Below are positions 15,009-15,540 of a DNA stretch of 15,540 bases, piece by piece; within the stretch, counting starts at the first letter, position 1, and each line of letters begins with the position of its first letter. The stretch spans positions 1 through 15,540 of the forward strand of contig PNJM01000028.1 in assembly GCA_013821865.1 (NCBI GenBank), in the 5' to 3' direction. The notes beneath the pieces are model-generated. The model saw nothing but the letters and a program-made list of their open reading frames with translations, was not told where the DNA came from and did not search any database. A program made the position numbers and the translations under genes. The stretch is from Rhodocyclaceae bacterium (GTDB lineage: Bacteria > Pseudomonadota > Gammaproteobacteria > Burkholderiales > Rhodocyclaceae).

Positions 15009-15359
15009 TCATCGACTGCTCCACACGCATCCTGCCACCCTTGGAATTGCTCCATCCCGGCAACAGCAATTGATTGTCACGGAGATGAGCAACCAACCGC
15101 CGCGCGCATCCGGAATGGAAAAACGGTGCTCACCGCGCGCCCGGAAAACTGCCTTCTGCGCTTCTGTGAATTGCTTGCCCTGTTGGCGCTCCAGTACCGT
15201 GATGGCCTCGTCGGCCTCGTTCTCCCACTGGTCGCAGAGGCGCTTGTAGAACATCAGCGACAGGATGTAGTTCTTATAATCCTGCCCGGCAGTCTTGCCA
15301 CGCAGGATGTTGGCGGCGCCCCACAGGTGTGCTTCGAGTTGTTGTTGGGTCAGTCTCAT
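15009..15359 (-). pseudogene. hsdM: Truncated type I restriction methylase (hsdM N-terminus)
   Basis: From the ATG at 15359 the first 84 or so residues are those of the HsdM N-terminal helical domain: MRLTQQQLEAHLWGAANIL, then AGQDYKNYILSLMFYKRLCDQW and a linker EHRFSIPD. After SIPD (about 15108) the sequence no longer resembles HsdM, which would continue with the rest of the N-domain and the SAM-binding methylase core. A stop occurs at 15009. The usual length is about 500 residues, so over 80 percent is missing, including the NPPF/Y catalytic motif. The start overlaps the upstream gene as ATGA, showing it was once the second gene of an operon. Truncation rather than frameshift is likely, because the sequence to the left is a toxin-antitoxin pair on the other strand. 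Confidence 0.8.
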
Positions 15360-15540
15360 TGTTGTTCCGGTGTCAGTTCTGACTCGCCCATCCAGTAACA
15401 CAGCAGCGGTGCCGGGATGCGCAATATTCGAGTGGTGGTGTCGGGCAGGTCAGCAATCGTGCCGAAATCGTCCAGCGATTTCGTGACCACGTAGCCGCGA
15501 TCAATGGATTTTTGCTGGCAGAGTTCAAGCAGGCCCTTGA
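15356..15540 (-). CDS. C-terminus of a probable DUF4143-type ATPase (partial)
   Basis: The last 60 residues of a protein whose start lies beyond the right edge. The tail reads LLELCQQKSIDRGYVVTKSL, then ILRIPAPLLCYWMGESELT. This resembles the C-terminal end of COG1373/DUF4143 AAA-type ATP-binding proteins, which commonly end with a GYV(I/V)TKSL strand and an IPAxLxCYWLGxSE motif and which often sit inside type I restriction operons. No ATPase motif can be checked because that part is outside. Its stop overlaps the hsdM start (ATGA), so the two were one transcriptional unit. Confidence 0.55.
   Translation of the reverse strand, partial: KGLLELCQQKSIDRGYVVTKSLDDFGTIADLPDTTTRILRIPAPLLCYWMGESELTPEQQ

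Noticed and set aside
14629..15096. Leftward 155-codon frame across the toxin gene and the hsdM junction
   Set aside because: Mostly antisense to the RelE-like toxin; the part at 14983-15096 matches nothing I recognise and is treated as the non-coding remnant of the hsdM break.
1..15540. CRISPR array or insertion sequence
   Set aside because: No regularly spaced direct repeats and no transposase-like protein were seen on either strand.

Overview
The window is GC-rich (roughly two-thirds G+C by eye) and looks like chromosome from a betaproteobacterium, plausibly Rhodocyclales or a near relative. That placement rests on the gene order miaB-phoH-ybeY-corC-lnt and the style of the proteins; no rRNA or taxon marker is present. 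Three zones can be separated.

Zone 1 (1-5036, all minus strand) is conserved housekeeping. Reading leftward it holds a small hypothetical protein, miaB (tRNA ms2i6A methylthiotransferase), phoH/ybeZ, ybeY (rRNA endonuclease), corC (CBS/CorC_HlyC protein) and the first two thirds of lnt (apolipoprotein N-acyltransferase). The genes overlap or nearly touch (TAGTG, ATGA, 41 bp, 5 bp, ATGA), so they are probably one transcript. miaB carries about 36 extra in-frame residues that coincide with a GC-rich palindrome.

Zone 2 (5034-13317) is accessory. A membrane-bound hybrid-free sensor kinase (Cache-like sensor, HAMP, two PAS, HisKA, HATPase) is read leftward. Divergently, from a 180 bp intergenic region, runs a tight rightward cluster: a PqqD-like small protein, a CarB/PylC-like ATP-grasp ligase, a LysA/ornithine-decarboxylase-like fold-III PLP enzyme, a fusion of a urea-transporter-like membrane domain to an M23 metallopeptidase, and a secreted TPR protein. 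Spacing of 4, 3, -4 and about 43 bp suggests one operon. I do not recognise this combination as a named system. A reasonable reading is ATP-dependent ligation plus decarboxylation of an amino acid or peptide, linked to an envelope transporter/peptidase; the substrate is unknown. This is the best candidate for an undescribed system here.

Zone 3 (13352-15540) starts with a secreted hypothetical protein on the minus strand. Next comes a 45-nt exact 3' half of an elongator tRNA-Met (anticodon loop to CCA) at 14211-14255, the usual scar at the far end of a tRNA-integrated island. Island cargo lies to its right: a promoter with a clean 17-bp spacer, a RelE/ParE-type toxin-antitoxin pair, a type I methylase gene (hsdM) cut off after about 84 residues, and the C-terminus of a probable DUF4143-type ATPase running off the right edge. 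No CRISPR array, rRNA, intact tRNA, transposase or integrase was seen.
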